Assembly: GCA_900556345.1 (NCBI GenBank)
Contig: USOM01000025.1
Span: 1-8,635 of the forward strand
From: an uncultured Clostridium sp.
GTDB taxonomy: Bacteria > Bacillota > Clostridia > TANB77 > CAG-508
DNA: 8,635 nucleotides
Direction of reading: 5' to 3'
Shown: positions 1-6,987 of the stretch, in pieces
Position numbering within the stretch: the stretch's first letter is position 1
How the letters are laid out: each line of letters begins with the position of its first letter
Translations under genes and position numbers: made by a program
The notes under the pieces: generated by a model
What the model saw: only the letters and a program-made list of their open reading frames with translations
What the model was told of the DNA's origin: nothing
The model's database searches: none

Positions 1-1539
1 TGCTAAAATTGAAGGCTCATTCTTATCTACTACCTGTTTTAAAGTATCTCCAAAATTATAAATTATATTTATCAATTTTAAAGAATATTCATCTTTCAAG
101 TTTTCAAAATCTATATTTTCTAAATTTGGCACACTTCCAGTTTTTTCTAAAACACTTTTTGTTCTAACATAAGTATATTGGATATAAGGTCCTGTTTCTC
201 CTTGAAAATTTAGTACTTCGTCCCAATCAAAAACTTGGTCTTTTATTCTGTTTGTTGCTAAGTTGTTAAATACTACTGCACCAATTCCAACTTTTTTCGC
301 AACTTCTTCTTTGTTTTCTAGGTTTGGATCTTTTTCCTCTATAATTTTTTGAACTCTTGAAACTGCTTCATTTAGTAAATCTTCAAGTTTTACAACAGTT
401 CCCTCTCTTGTTGACATTTTCCCAGATTTTAGTCTTACCATTCCATACGATACGTGTTCCAAGCCTTTTAGGTATTTTTCATCTAAGCCTAAATATTTAG
501 CCGCTCCAAATATTTGTCTAAAATGTAAATCCTGCTCATAAGCAACAACATATAAACATTTATCAAAGTCATAAGTTCTTGCTCTATAAAGTACAGCAGC
601 TAAGTCCCTTGTATCATAAGTTGTAGATCCATTTGATTTTACAACCATACAAGGTGTATTAATTCCTTGGTCTTCTAAATCTATTATTTTTGCCCCATCT
701 GATTCTATTAAATGTCCAGATTTTTGTAAGATTTCAATTGTTTCTGGCATTTTGTCTGTATAAAATGATTCTCCATTCCATGAATCAAATGTAGTTCCAA
801 GCATATCATAAATTCTTTGGAATTCTTTTAAACTTAAAGTTTTAAATTTGTTCCATATTTCTAAGCAATATTCATCATTATTTTCAAGTTTTCTAAAATT
901 TTCCCTACATGCATTTAATACATTTTCATCTTCTTTACAAAGGTTATTTATTCTTACATATAGGTCTAGCATATCGTCAATTGGGTGTTCAGCAAAACTG
1001 TATTCATTTCCCCATAGTTTGTAACCTTCTATCATCTTTCCAAATTGTGTTCCATAATCTCCAAGATGATTTATTCCTGTTACATTGTATCCTAAATATT
1101 TATAGATATTATAAAGTGCTTGACCAATTCCGGTTGTTCTTAAATGCCCTATATGGAATGGTTTTGCAATGTTTGGAGATGAATATTCTACTATTATATT
1201 TTTACCTTTTCCTATTTCAGATTTTCCATATTCTTTATTTTGAGAAATTTCTTCTAAAACTGTTTTTATTTTTGCTTCTTTATTTACAAAAAAGTTTAAG
1301 TATCCACCTGCAATTTCTACTTTTGTAATTACGGTTTCATCAAATTTTAAATTTTCTTTTATTTCATTTGCAATTACAGGAGGCGCTTTTCTTAAAGTTT
1401 TTGCAAGTCTGAAACATGGAAAAGCATAATCTCCATTATTTATGTCCTTTGGAATTTCTATATATGATGTTAATTCTTCTTTTGGTACAGATATTGCTTT
1501 TGAAATTTCTTCTGCAATTATTTGTTTAAAATCTATCAT
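1..1539 (-). CDS. argS: Arginyl-tRNA synthetase (3' end cut by window edge)
   Basis: Cytoplasmic class I arginyl-tRNA synthetase, which charges tRNA-Arg with arginine using ATP. My minus-strand translation gives an open frame of 513 codons from the ATG at 1539 to base 1 with no stop, so the C-terminus is outside the window. Known ArgRS proteins are about 550-580 residues, so roughly 40-65 residues of the anticodon-binding domain are missing. The N-terminal add-on domain (about residues 1-115) is followed by a HIGH motif at 129-132 (context KPFHIGHLRTT) and the KMSKS-equivalent KMSTR at 374-378 (context KSGKMSTREGTVV), the usual ArgRS form. The visible C-terminal part matches the start of the helical anticodon-binding domain. 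It starts 11 nt after the trpS stop. The Shine-Dalgarno AGGACGTG (1545-1552) overlaps that stop, suggesting translational coupling. Confidence 0.97.
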   Translation of the reverse strand, partial: MIDFKQIIAEEISKAISVPKEELTSYIEIPKDINNGDYAFPCFRLAKTLRKAPPVIANEIKENLKFDETVITKVEIAGGYLNFFVNKEAKIKTVLEEISQNKEYGKSEIGKGKNIIVEYSSPNIAKPFHIGHLRTTGIGQALYNIYKYLGYNVTGINHLGDYGTQFGKMIEGYKLWGNEYSFAEHPIDDMLDLYVRINNLCKEDENVLNACRENFRKLENNDEYCLEIWNKFKTLSLKEFQRIYDMLGTTFDSWNGESFYTDKMPETIEILQKSGHLIESDGAKIIDLEDQGINTPCMVVKSNGSTTYDTRDLAAVLYRARTYDFDKCLYVVAYEQDLHFRQIFGAAKYLGLDEKYLKGLEHVSYGMVRLKSGKMSTREGTVVKLEDLLNEAVSRVQKIIEEKDPNLENKEEVAKKVGIGAVVFNNLATNRIKDQVFDWDEVLNFQGETGPYIQYTYVRTKSVLEKTGSVPNLENIDFENLKDEYSLKLINIIYNFGDTLKQVVDKNEPSILA

Positions 1540-1550
1540 TTTTTCACGTC

Positions 1551-2558
1551 CTATTCTTCAAAATAATCTAACTTCATTGCTTCTTTAACTTTTTTCATAG
1601 TTTTAGCAGCTTCTTTTCTTGCTTTTTCAGTTCCTTCTTTTAAAACCTTGTCTATTATTTCTGGATGTTGTTCTAAATATTCTCTTTTTTCTCTCATAGG
1701 TCTTAAAAATTCAGCTGTATTTTTAGCTAATTGCTTTTTACAAGCAACACATCCTCTTTTTCCCGCTCTACATTCTTCGCAAACTGCCTTGCATTCTTCC
1801 TCAGAACTAAATAATTTGTGATAATATGAAACCATACAAACATCTGGATTTCCTTTATCATCTTTTCTTATTCTATTAGGATCTGTTACTGCACTCATAA
1901 CCTTTTTAGTTATCTCATCCTCACTATCAGAAATATATATAGCATTTCCTAAAGATTTACCCATTTTTTCATTTCCATCTAAACCTTTAATTCTTCTATT
2001 TTGCGATAAATATATTTCTGGTTCTTTTAATACATCTCCATATATAGAATTAAATTTTCTAACTATTTCTCTACATTGTTCTATTAATGGTTCTTGGTCC
2101 TCTCCTGCTGGTACTATTTCTCCATCTAAAACTGTAATATCTGCAGCTTGACTTACAGGATATCCTAAAAATCCATAAGTTACACTTTCTCCAAACAAAT
2201 CCTTTTTTTGTGCTAATTCTGTTTTTACTGTCGGATTTCTTTGAAGTCTTGATATTGTAACTAAATTTGAATAAAACACTGTTAATTCTGCTGTTTCTGG
2301 TATCATTGACTGTATATATATTGTTGCTTTTTCAGGGTCTATTCCACAAGATAAATAGTCTATTACAAGTTCTCTTACATTTTTTCTTACTTTATCTGGA
2401 TTGTTGAAATTGTCTGTTAATGCTTGTACATCAGCTACTAGTATATATGTTTCATATTCATCTTGTAACTTTACTCTATTTATTAATGAACCAAAATAGT
2501 GTCCAATATGTAATCTTCCTGTTGGTCTATCTCCTGTTACTATTCTTTTTTTCTCCAT
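1551..2558 (-). CDS. trpS: Tryptophanyl-tRNA synthetase
   Basis: Cytoplasmic class I tryptophanyl-tRNA synthetase, 335 residues, close to the usual bacterial length of about 330-340. Visible motifs are HIGH at residues 17-20 (GRLHIGHYFGSL), the TrpRS-type AGEDQ at 151-155 and the KMSKS-equivalent KMGKS at 198-202. The frame is open back to an ATG at 2579, but I choose the ATG at 2558: GGAGG sits at 2564-2568, five bases before it, and the family begins with K-R-I-V-T-G. The 2579 ATG lies inside a palindrome and would place the Shine-Dalgarno within the coding sequence. The C-terminal region has six cysteines (241, 256, 260, 263, 270, 273). Four of them are spaced C-x21-C-x6-C-x2-C, close to the [4Fe-4S] motif known from Thermotoga TrpRS. 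It lies between cysS and argS, probably in one transcript. Confidence 0.97.
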   Translation of the reverse strand: MEKKRIVTGDRPTGRLHIGHYFGSLINRVKLQDEYETYILVADVQALTDNFNNPDKVRKNVRELVIDYLSCGIDPEKATIYIQSMIPETAELTVFYSNLVTISRLQRNPTVKTELAQKKDLFGESVTYGFLGYPVSQAADITVLDGEIVPAGEDQEPLIEQCREIVRKFNSIYGDVLKEPEIYLSQNRRIKGLDGNEKMGKSLGNAIYISDSEDEITKKVMSAVTDPNRIRKDDKGNPDVCMVSYYHKLFSSEEECKAVCEECRAGKRGCVACKKQLAKNTAEFLRPMREKREYLEQHPEIIDKVLKEGTEKARKEAAKTMKKVKEAMKLDYFEE

Positions 2559-2563
2559 TTCTT

Positions 2564-2570
2564 CCTCCTT
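2564..2570 (-). promoter_or_regulatory. Ribosome binding site that decides the trpS start
   Basis: AAGGAGG on the minus strand lies five bases before the ATG at 2558. It falls within the seven-codon extension that the upstream ATG at 2579 would add, so it argues strongly for the shorter protein. Confidence 0.85.
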
Positions 2571-2577
2571 TTTTTGC

Positions 2578-2618
2578 ATTTGGGACGGTTCTTTTTCGGA
2601 AAAAGAACCGTCCCAAAT
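2578..2618. repeat. REP-like perfect palindrome in the cysS-trpS gap
   Basis: Two 20-base arms, 2578-2597 and 2599-2618, are exact reverse complements around one central base (2598). The core is GGGACGGTTC, a T/A run, then GAACCGTCCC. In RNA either strand could form a very stable hairpin with a loop of about three bases. In the transcribed direction it starts 9 bases after the cysS stop and ends 8 bases before the trpS Shine-Dalgarno (AAGGAGG). What follows is A-rich with no U-tract, so it does not look like an intrinsic terminator for this operon. From memory, GGGACGGTTC palindromes are dispersed in many clostridial genomes and have been linked to REP-associated Y1 transposases. Only one copy is visible here. 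It may act as an mRNA stability or processing hairpin. Confidence 0.8.
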
Positions 2619-2626
2619 CAGAAATT

Positions 2627-4009
2627 TTAACGGCTCAATTCATAACCTTCTTTGCTATCTTTTATACTATAACCTAAAGCCAAAATCTCATTTCTAAGCC
2701 TATCAGATTCCGCCCAATTTTTCTCAGTTCTTGCTTTCAATCTTTCCTCAGCAAGTTTAAGAACTTCTTCAGGGATTTTCTCTTGATTTTCACTTTTTTT
2801 ATCTAAGCTCAAAGCCAAAACTGTATCGAATTTATCCAAAAGCTTAGCTAATTTTTTAGACTTTTTAGGATTTTTTACAACATCCCAAACTACACTCATT
2901 GCAAGTGGCATATTTAAGTCATCATTTATAGCTTTATGGAAATTTTCCTCATATTTAGAAATTTCCTCATCTAATATATCTTCATTTCCCTCAAGATGTT
3001 TTTGATATCCAGCCCTCAACTTTTCTAAAGCCTTTTGGCTAGCCTCAATTCCTTCCCAGGTAAAATTCAATTTTGTTCTATAACTACTTGAATATGTAAA
3101 TAGTCTGTAGGTTAATGGGTCATATCCTTTTTGGGTTATATCTTTTAGTAAATAAACATTGTTTAAGCTTTTCGACATTTTTCCACCATTTATTAATAAG
3201 TATTCCCCATGTATCCAGTATTTTGCTGGTATTTTGCCACATGCACCTTTGCTTTGTGCAATTTCGTTTTCGTGGTGTGTTGGAATTAAGTCAATTCCTC
3301 CTGTATGAATGTCAAATTGTTCGCCTAAATATTTTTGCCCCATTGCTGAACATTCTATGTGCCATCCTGGATATGATAATCCCCATGGGCTTTCCCATTT
3401 CATTATGTGATTTGGTTTTGCTTTTATCCACAATGCAAAATCATAAGGATTTCTTTTTTCTGTATCTACATCAACTCTTGCTCCTGCTTTTTGGTCCTCA
3501 AGCTTTATTCCTGATAATATTCCATATTCATCTAATTTTGATACATCAAAATATATTGCTGTAGATGTTTCATAAGCATAGCCATTTTCTAATAGTTTTT
3601 GTACATATTTTATCATATCTTCTATATGGTCTGTAGCTTTACATACCACTTCCGGTGTTTCTACATTTAGTTTTTCTAGGTCATCCATAAATAATTTCGT
3701 GTAATATTTTGCAATTTCATAAGGTGTTTTTTGCATTTCTCTTGCTGATTTAAGCATTTTATCTTCTCCCTCATCTGCATCTGATACTAAATGCCCAACA
3801 TCTGTTATATTCATAGTATGTTTTATTTTATATCCATTATATTTTAGAACTCTTCTTATTAAATCATTCATTATGTATGTTCTCATATTTCCAATTGAAG
3901 CATCTTTATACACCGTTGGCCCACATGAGTACATTCTAACTTCTTCTTTGTTTATTGGTTCAAATTTGTCTTTTGATTTTGTTAAAGTGTTGTAAAAATA
4001 TATATCCAC
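2627..4009 (-). CDS. cysS: Cysteinyl-tRNA synthetase
   Basis: Cytoplasmic class I zinc-dependent cysteinyl-tRNA synthetase, 460 residues, close to the usual length of about 460-470. The zinc ligands expected from the E. coli enzyme are all present with matching spacing: C29 (YSCGPTVY), C220 (GWHIECSAMG), H245 and E249 (THHENE). KMSKS is at 277-281. The HIGH motif reads SIGN at 38-41, with serine for the first histidine; HIGN is common in CysRS but the serine looks unusual. The start is GTG at 4009: the N-terminus MDIYFYNTLT aligns with known CysRS, and AAGGAAGTGAT (4016-4026) lies 6 bases upstream, one mismatch from the ideal anti-16S sequence. It follows the penicillin-binding-protein gene after 66 nt with no visible T-box, and is followed by a palindrome and trpS. 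Confidence 0.96.
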   Translation of the reverse strand: MDIYFYNTLTKSKDKFEPINKEEVRMYSCGPTVYKDASIGNMRTYIMNDLIRRVLKYNGYKIKHTMNITDVGHLVSDADEGEDKMLKSAREMQKTPYEIAKYYTKLFMDDLEKLNVETPEVVCKATDHIEDMIKYVQKLLENGYAYETSTAIYFDVSKLDEYGILSGIKLEDQKAGARVDVDTEKRNPYDFALWIKAKPNHIMKWESPWGLSYPGWHIECSAMGQKYLGEQFDIHTGGIDLIPTHHENEIAQSKGACGKIPAKYWIHGEYLLINGGKMSKSLNNVYLLKDITQKGYDPLTYRLFTYSSSYRTKLNFTWEGIEASQKALEKLRAGYQKHLEGNEDILDEEISKYEENFHKAINDDLNMPLAMSVVWDVVKNPKKSKKLAKLLDKFDTVLALSLDKKSENQEKIPEEVLKLAEERLKARTEKNWAESDRLRNEILALGYSIKDSKEGYELSR

Positions 4010-4015
4010 TGTCCT

Positions 4016-4026
4016 ATCACTTCCTT
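4016..4026 (-). promoter_or_regulatory. Extended ribosome binding site for the GTG start of cysS
   Basis: AAGGAAGTGAT on the minus strand differs at one base from AAGGAGGTGAT, the complement of the 16S 3' end. It is 6 bases from the GTG at 4009 and supports that non-ATG start. A second AGGA (4012-4015) is only two bases from the start and is probably too close. Confidence 0.75.
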
Positions 4027-4038
4027 TTTTAGTTTATT

Positions 4039-4067
4039 AGGATACAGCAAAGCTCTTACTGTATCCT
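4039..4067. other. Intergenic stem-loop between the penicillin-binding-protein gene and cysS
   Basis: AGGATACAG (4039-4047) and CTGTATCCT (4059-4067) are exact reverse complements, giving a 9-bp stem with an 11-base loop. It begins 8 bases after the penicillin-binding-protein stop. In the minus-strand transcript the stem is followed by AAUAAACUAAAAAA, which has no U-tract. On the plus strand it is followed by TTTATTTATT and would be a plausible terminator of antisense transcription. It may instead be an mRNA processing or stability element, or a weak terminator that lets cysS be read through. Confidence 0.55.
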
Positions 4068-4075
4068 TTTATTTA

Positions 4076-6778
4076 TTATTCATTAGTTTTATTTTCAGTA
4101 GTTGGTGTTGTGTTACCTGGACCTGCTGTATTTTCTTTTTCAGTAGTTGTATTTTTGCTGTCATTTCCAGTTGTGTTTTCTGCAGGTTTTTCTGGCTCTT
4201 TTACAGGTTCTTTTGCTTTTACAGTTATTGTTCTTGTTTTTGTTGCTGTTTTTCCATTAGAATTTTTTACTGAATATGTTATTGTATATTTTCCAGCTTT
4301 TGATGTATTTACTGAACCTGACATTGATATTTTACTTGATATATCTCCATCTTTATCATCTTTTGCGGTTGCTCCTTGTTCACTATATGTGTCTCCTACA
4401 TTTAATGTAATATGACTTTCTCCATTTAATGTAATTACAGGTTCACTATCATTATTCTTATTAGAATTTCCACTATTTGATGCGTTGTGAACTGTACAAT
4501 AAGTTGTTGGAGCACTTGTAGATGATGAACCATTTGTCTTCCATAGTCCTAATCTTTCTTTTTCAACAGTATATGAATGGTATTTTGTTACTTTATTCGG
4601 ACAAAATTCGTTTGCAAGCAATCCTGTTTCGCTACAAACTTCAACAGAATTTGAGTGTCCATCACAATCTTCTGGAACCTTTCCTTCTACAAATACTTCT
4701 TGATATGTATCTGAGCACTTACTTGTGGCTTTTTTCCCAGATACTCTACATATTGTTTCTGTAACTACACCTGATGGTTGATTAAATGTTGATTTGTCTT
4801 TTCCTTCGTGTACTTTTGACATAACAGCAGACCAAATTCTTCCTGCAACATTTGTTGCTCCAGATACTTCTTCGTTTTGGTCAAAACCATACCAAGTAGC
4901 TGCTGTATAATAATTTGAAAATCCACATAGCCATTTATCATAGTTACTATTTGTTGTTCCTGTTTTTGCTGCAACATCTATTCCAGATATTTTACAATAT
5001 TTTGCAGTTCCTGCGCTATCTTCTACAACTGATTTTAATAAACTCTTTATTACATAAGCTGCTTGTTCAGATATTACTTCTTGACTATCTTGTTTTCCTT
5101 CTAGAACCGTATTTCCGTCCGGATCTGTAACTTTTGTATAAAACATAGGTTTCCTATATGTTCCGTTATTTGCAATTGTAGCATAAGCTCCTGCCATTTC
5201 AAGTGGTGTTATACCATTTGTAAAACCACCAATCGATACAGCTGCTAATGCTTGTTTATCTGCATCTGTTAATGATGTTACTCCCATTTTTTCTAGGTAT
5301 TCTGCAGATTTTGTAGGTGTTAATTCATCAACGACCTTAATAAATGGTATGTTTTGTGAGGTTGTTATTGCACTTCTAATAGATATTAATCCTTTAAATG
5401 CATTATAATCTTTTGGTGTCCATCCTTTTATTCCAAAGTCTGTTGAATTATCGTCATAAATTGTTGCAGGTGTAATTACCCCCTCATTTATTCCAGGTAC
5501 AAGTGATGTTAGTGGTTTTATCGAAGATCCTGTTTGTCTTGGGCTTTGTGTTGCTCTATTTAACCCTCTTGATTCGTTCTTTTCTCCAAGTCCACCTTCA
5601 ACTCCTACAACATATCCTGTTGAATTATCTATTATAACCATCGCTGATTGTGATGTTGCTCCATCTACTTTTTTAGATTTTCTTATATAATCTTTACTTT
5701 TATTTACCATAACTTCATCCATTTTAGATTGAAGTGCTGTATCTTGTGTTGAGTAAATTGTAAGTCCACTACTGTAAACATAAGTTGATGCAAGGCTTTT
5801 TGATATTCCTTTTTCTTTTGCAACATCTTCTATTACTTGTGATATTGTTGCATCTGTATGATAAGAATAAATTGAGCCTAAATTTTCTGCTTTTTGGAAT
5901 GGTAATCCATCTTCAACTTTTTTTACTGCTTCATCATATTCATTTTGCTGAACCATTCCTAATTCTAGCATTTTTCCTAATACTGTTTTTGTTCTCTTTT
6001 TAATTAATTCTGATTTATCTTTTTCCCCATAAGGATTATATGAATTTGGTGAATTATTAATTCCTGCTAAGAATGCACATTCTGCTAGGTCTAAGTCTGA
6101 TGCTGATTTGTTAAAATAATATTCAGCTCCAACTTCTACACCTAAATTATTACTTCCACCAACAAATATTATATTTAAGTATAATTCTAATATTTGGTCT
6201 TTTGATAGCATTCTTTCTATTTGATAAGCTTTCGCCCATTCTTTTACTTTTCTTATTACTCCTTCTTTTCCAGATCTTTCATCATCTTTTGTTATGTTTT
6301 TAACTAATTGTTGTGTTATTGTACTACCACCAAATGATGATTTTCCTGCGTGTATTACATATTGTGCAACAGCTGCTGCTGTTCTTTTAAAATCTACACC
6401 ATTATGTTTATAGAATCTTTCATCTTCTATTGCAACATAAGCATTTTTTAGATTTTCTGGCATTTGGTCTAATTTTATTATTTTTCTGTTTTCGTCTCCG
6501 CTTAGCTCTGCTAGTTTGTTTCCATCTTTATCTAACACAACTGAATTTGATGAACCTATTACTAGTTCTTCTTTTGTTATTTCGAAGTCATCACCCCATC
6601 CTCCATATAACATTCCTACTACAATACCTGTTCCTACAACTGCTATCATTATTATTAACAATAATAGTATTCTTAGAGCTACTGTAATTTTAGGATGTTT
6701 TGCTGAAAATTTCTTTTTGTCTTTTTTTACTAGTTCGTTTTTGCTATGTTTTTTATTTTTTCTTTTTTTATCGCTCAT
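4076..6778 (-). CDS. ponA: Class A penicillin-binding protein (PBP1A-type) with C-terminal Ig-like domain
   Basis: Bifunctional peptidoglycan synthase, 900 residues, anchored in the membrane with its catalytic domains outside. A Lys-rich cytoplasmic N-terminus is followed by one membrane segment (about 31-57). The GT51 glycosyltransferase domain shows EDERFYKHNGVDF with catalytic Glu118, GGSTITQQ (150-157) and ERMLSKDQILELYLN with Glu198. The transpeptidase domain shows SxxK with nucleophile Ser418 (TGSSIKP), SQN at 474-476 and KTGTT at 605-609. After it come six cysteines (677, 688, 705, 715, 726, 761), then an Ig-like domain at about 779-855 resembling the DUF5011/PF16403 type (LNVGDTYSEQGATAKDDKDGD), then a Thr/Asn/Pro/Glu-rich tail. 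The ATG at 6778 is the only sensible start, because an in-frame TAA lies just upstream, yet it has no Shine-Dalgarno of its own. A sigma-A promoter lies about 120 bases upstream. The symbol follows the Bacillus PBP1 gene; pbpA or mrcA are alternatives. Confidence 0.97.
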   Translation of the reverse strand: MSDKKRKNKKHSKNELVKKDKKKFSAKHPKITVALRILLLLIIMIAVVGTGIVVGMLYGGWGDDFEITKEELVIGSSNSVVLDKDGNKLAELSGDENRKIIKLDQMPENLKNAYVAIEDERFYKHNGVDFKRTAAAVAQYVIHAGKSSFGGSTITQQLVKNITKDDERSGKEGVIRKVKEWAKAYQIERMLSKDQILELYLNIIFVGGSNNLGVEVGAEYYFNKSASDLDLAECAFLAGINNSPNSYNPYGEKDKSELIKKRTKTVLGKMLELGMVQQNEYDEAVKKVEDGLPFQKAENLGSIYSYHTDATISQVIEDVAKEKGISKSLASTYVYSSGLTIYSTQDTALQSKMDEVMVNKSKDYIRKSKKVDGATSQSAMVIIDNSTGYVVGVEGGLGEKNESRGLNRATQSPRQTGSSIKPLTSLVPGINEGVITPATIYDDNSTDFGIKGWTPKDYNAFKGLISIRSAITTSQNIPFIKVVDELTPTKSAEYLEKMGVTSLTDADKQALAAVSIGGFTNGITPLEMAGAYATIANNGTYRKPMFYTKVTDPDGNTVLEGKQDSQEVISEQAAYVIKSLLKSVVEDSAGTAKYCKISGIDVAAKTGTTNSNYDKWLCGFSNYYTAATWYGFDQNEEVSGATNVAGRIWSAVMSKVHEGKDKSTFNQPSGVVTETICRVSGKKATSKCSDTYQEVFVEGKVPEDCDGHSNSVEVCSETGLLANEFCPNKVTKYHSYTVEKERLGLWKTNGSSSTSAPTTYCTVHNASNSGNSNKNNDSEPVITLNGESHITLNVGDTYSEQGATAKDDKDGDISSKISMSGSVNTSKAGKYTITYSVKNSNGKTATKTRTITVKAKEPVKEPEKPAENTTGNDSKNTTTEKENTAGPGNTTPTTENKTNE

Positions 6779-6794
6779 TATTTTTTGTTATATG

Positions 6795-6812
6795 TCAGTT
6801 TTCTTCTGGCAT
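6795..6812 (-). CDS. Five-codon upstream ORF (MPEEN) in the penicillin-binding-protein leader
   Basis: ATG CCA GAA GAA AAC TGA lies just after the only strong Shine-Dalgarno of the leader, GGGAGG at 6816-6821, with three bases between. It ends 16 bases before the ATG of the penicillin-binding-protein gene and is in a different frame. It may be a leader minicistron that feeds ribosomes to the main start by reinitiation. It may also be chance, since three bases is a short spacing. There is no other evidence of translation. Confidence 0.35.
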   Translation of the reverse strand: MPEEN

Positions 6813-6815
6813 ATT

Positions 6816-6821
6816 CCTCCC
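6816..6821 (-). promoter_or_regulatory. Strong Shine-Dalgarno in the penicillin-binding-protein leader, far from the main start
   Basis: GGGAGG lies 37 bases from the ATG at 6778, much farther than the usual 5-10 bases, but only three bases from an ATG that opens a five-codon ORF. The 20 bases before the main ATG have no G-rich stretch. It sits directly after an A-rich run and the leader hairpin. Confidence 0.6.
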
Positions 6822-6833
6822 TTCTTTTTTGCT

Positions 6834-6870
6834 ATGCTTAAATTCTCTTTAACTATATTAATTTAAGCAT
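6834..6870. promoter_or_regulatory. Leader hairpin upstream of the penicillin-binding-protein gene
   Basis: ATGCTTAAATT (6834-6844) and AATTTAAGCAT (6860-6870) form an exact 11-bp stem with a 15-base loop. In the minus-strand mRNA the hairpin ends about 12 bases before GGGAGG, so it could affect ribosome access or mRNA stability. On the plus strand the stem is followed directly by TTTTTGTCTTTTTTT, so it has the form of an intrinsic terminator for antisense transcription. The direction in which it works cannot be told from this sequence. Confidence 0.6.
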
Positions 6871-6895
6871 TTTTTGTCTTTTTTTAGACTTCTCT

Positions 6896-6924
6896 ATTAT
6901 ATTATAATTTAATAAAAATTGCAA
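6896..6924 (-). promoter_or_regulatory. Sigma-A promoter for the penicillin-binding-protein gene, probably also the synthetase genes
   Basis: The minus strand shows -35 TTGCAA (6919-6924), a 17-base spacer and a perfect -10 TATAAT (6896-6901). The expected transcription start is near 6889-6890, giving a leader of about 110 nt before the ATG at 6778. No other promoter this good is visible in the spaces between genes, so it probably also drives cysS, trpS and argS. Confidence 0.75.
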
Positions 6925-6987
6925 TAGGGATATGTAGCAAAAAAGAGTAAAGATTTTATTAAGATAGTTTTCCCCTAAAGGAACCAA

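Noticed and set aside
909..1328. Plus-strand open frame of 139 codons
   Set aside because: It lies wholly antisense to argS, and its Leu/Phe/Tyr-rich composition is what the complement of AT-rich coding DNA gives. No Shine-Dalgarno or family motif.
2559..2579. Seven-residue N-terminal extension of TrpRS from the ATG at 2579
   Set aside because: The ATG falls in the palindrome, and the strong AAGGAGG would lie inside the coding sequence. The ATG at 2558 fits both the Shine-Dalgarno and the family N-terminus.
2578..2618. Palindrome read as an intrinsic terminator between cysS and trpS
   Set aside because: The stem is strong, but it is followed by A-rich sequence and a ribosome binding site rather than a U-tract in the direction of transcription.
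3115..3564. Plus-strand open frame of 149 codons
   Set aside because: Antisense shadow of cysS, whose motifs and zinc ligands on the minus strand are clear.
4765..4977. Minus-strand 70-codon Gln-rich open frame inside the penicillin-binding-protein gene
   Set aside because: It is an alternate frame of the transpeptidase-domain coding sequence; the main frame carries the conserved motifs.
4110..6866. Several plus-strand open frames over the penicillin-binding-protein gene and its leader, including 4110-4415 and 6516-6866
   Set aside because: All are hydrophobic shadows of the minus-strand gene with no domain or ribosome binding support.
6970..6984. Possible terminator after spoIID (TTCC/GGAA stem)
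   Set aside because: Only about 4 bp of clean pairing with no proper U-tract, too weak to call.
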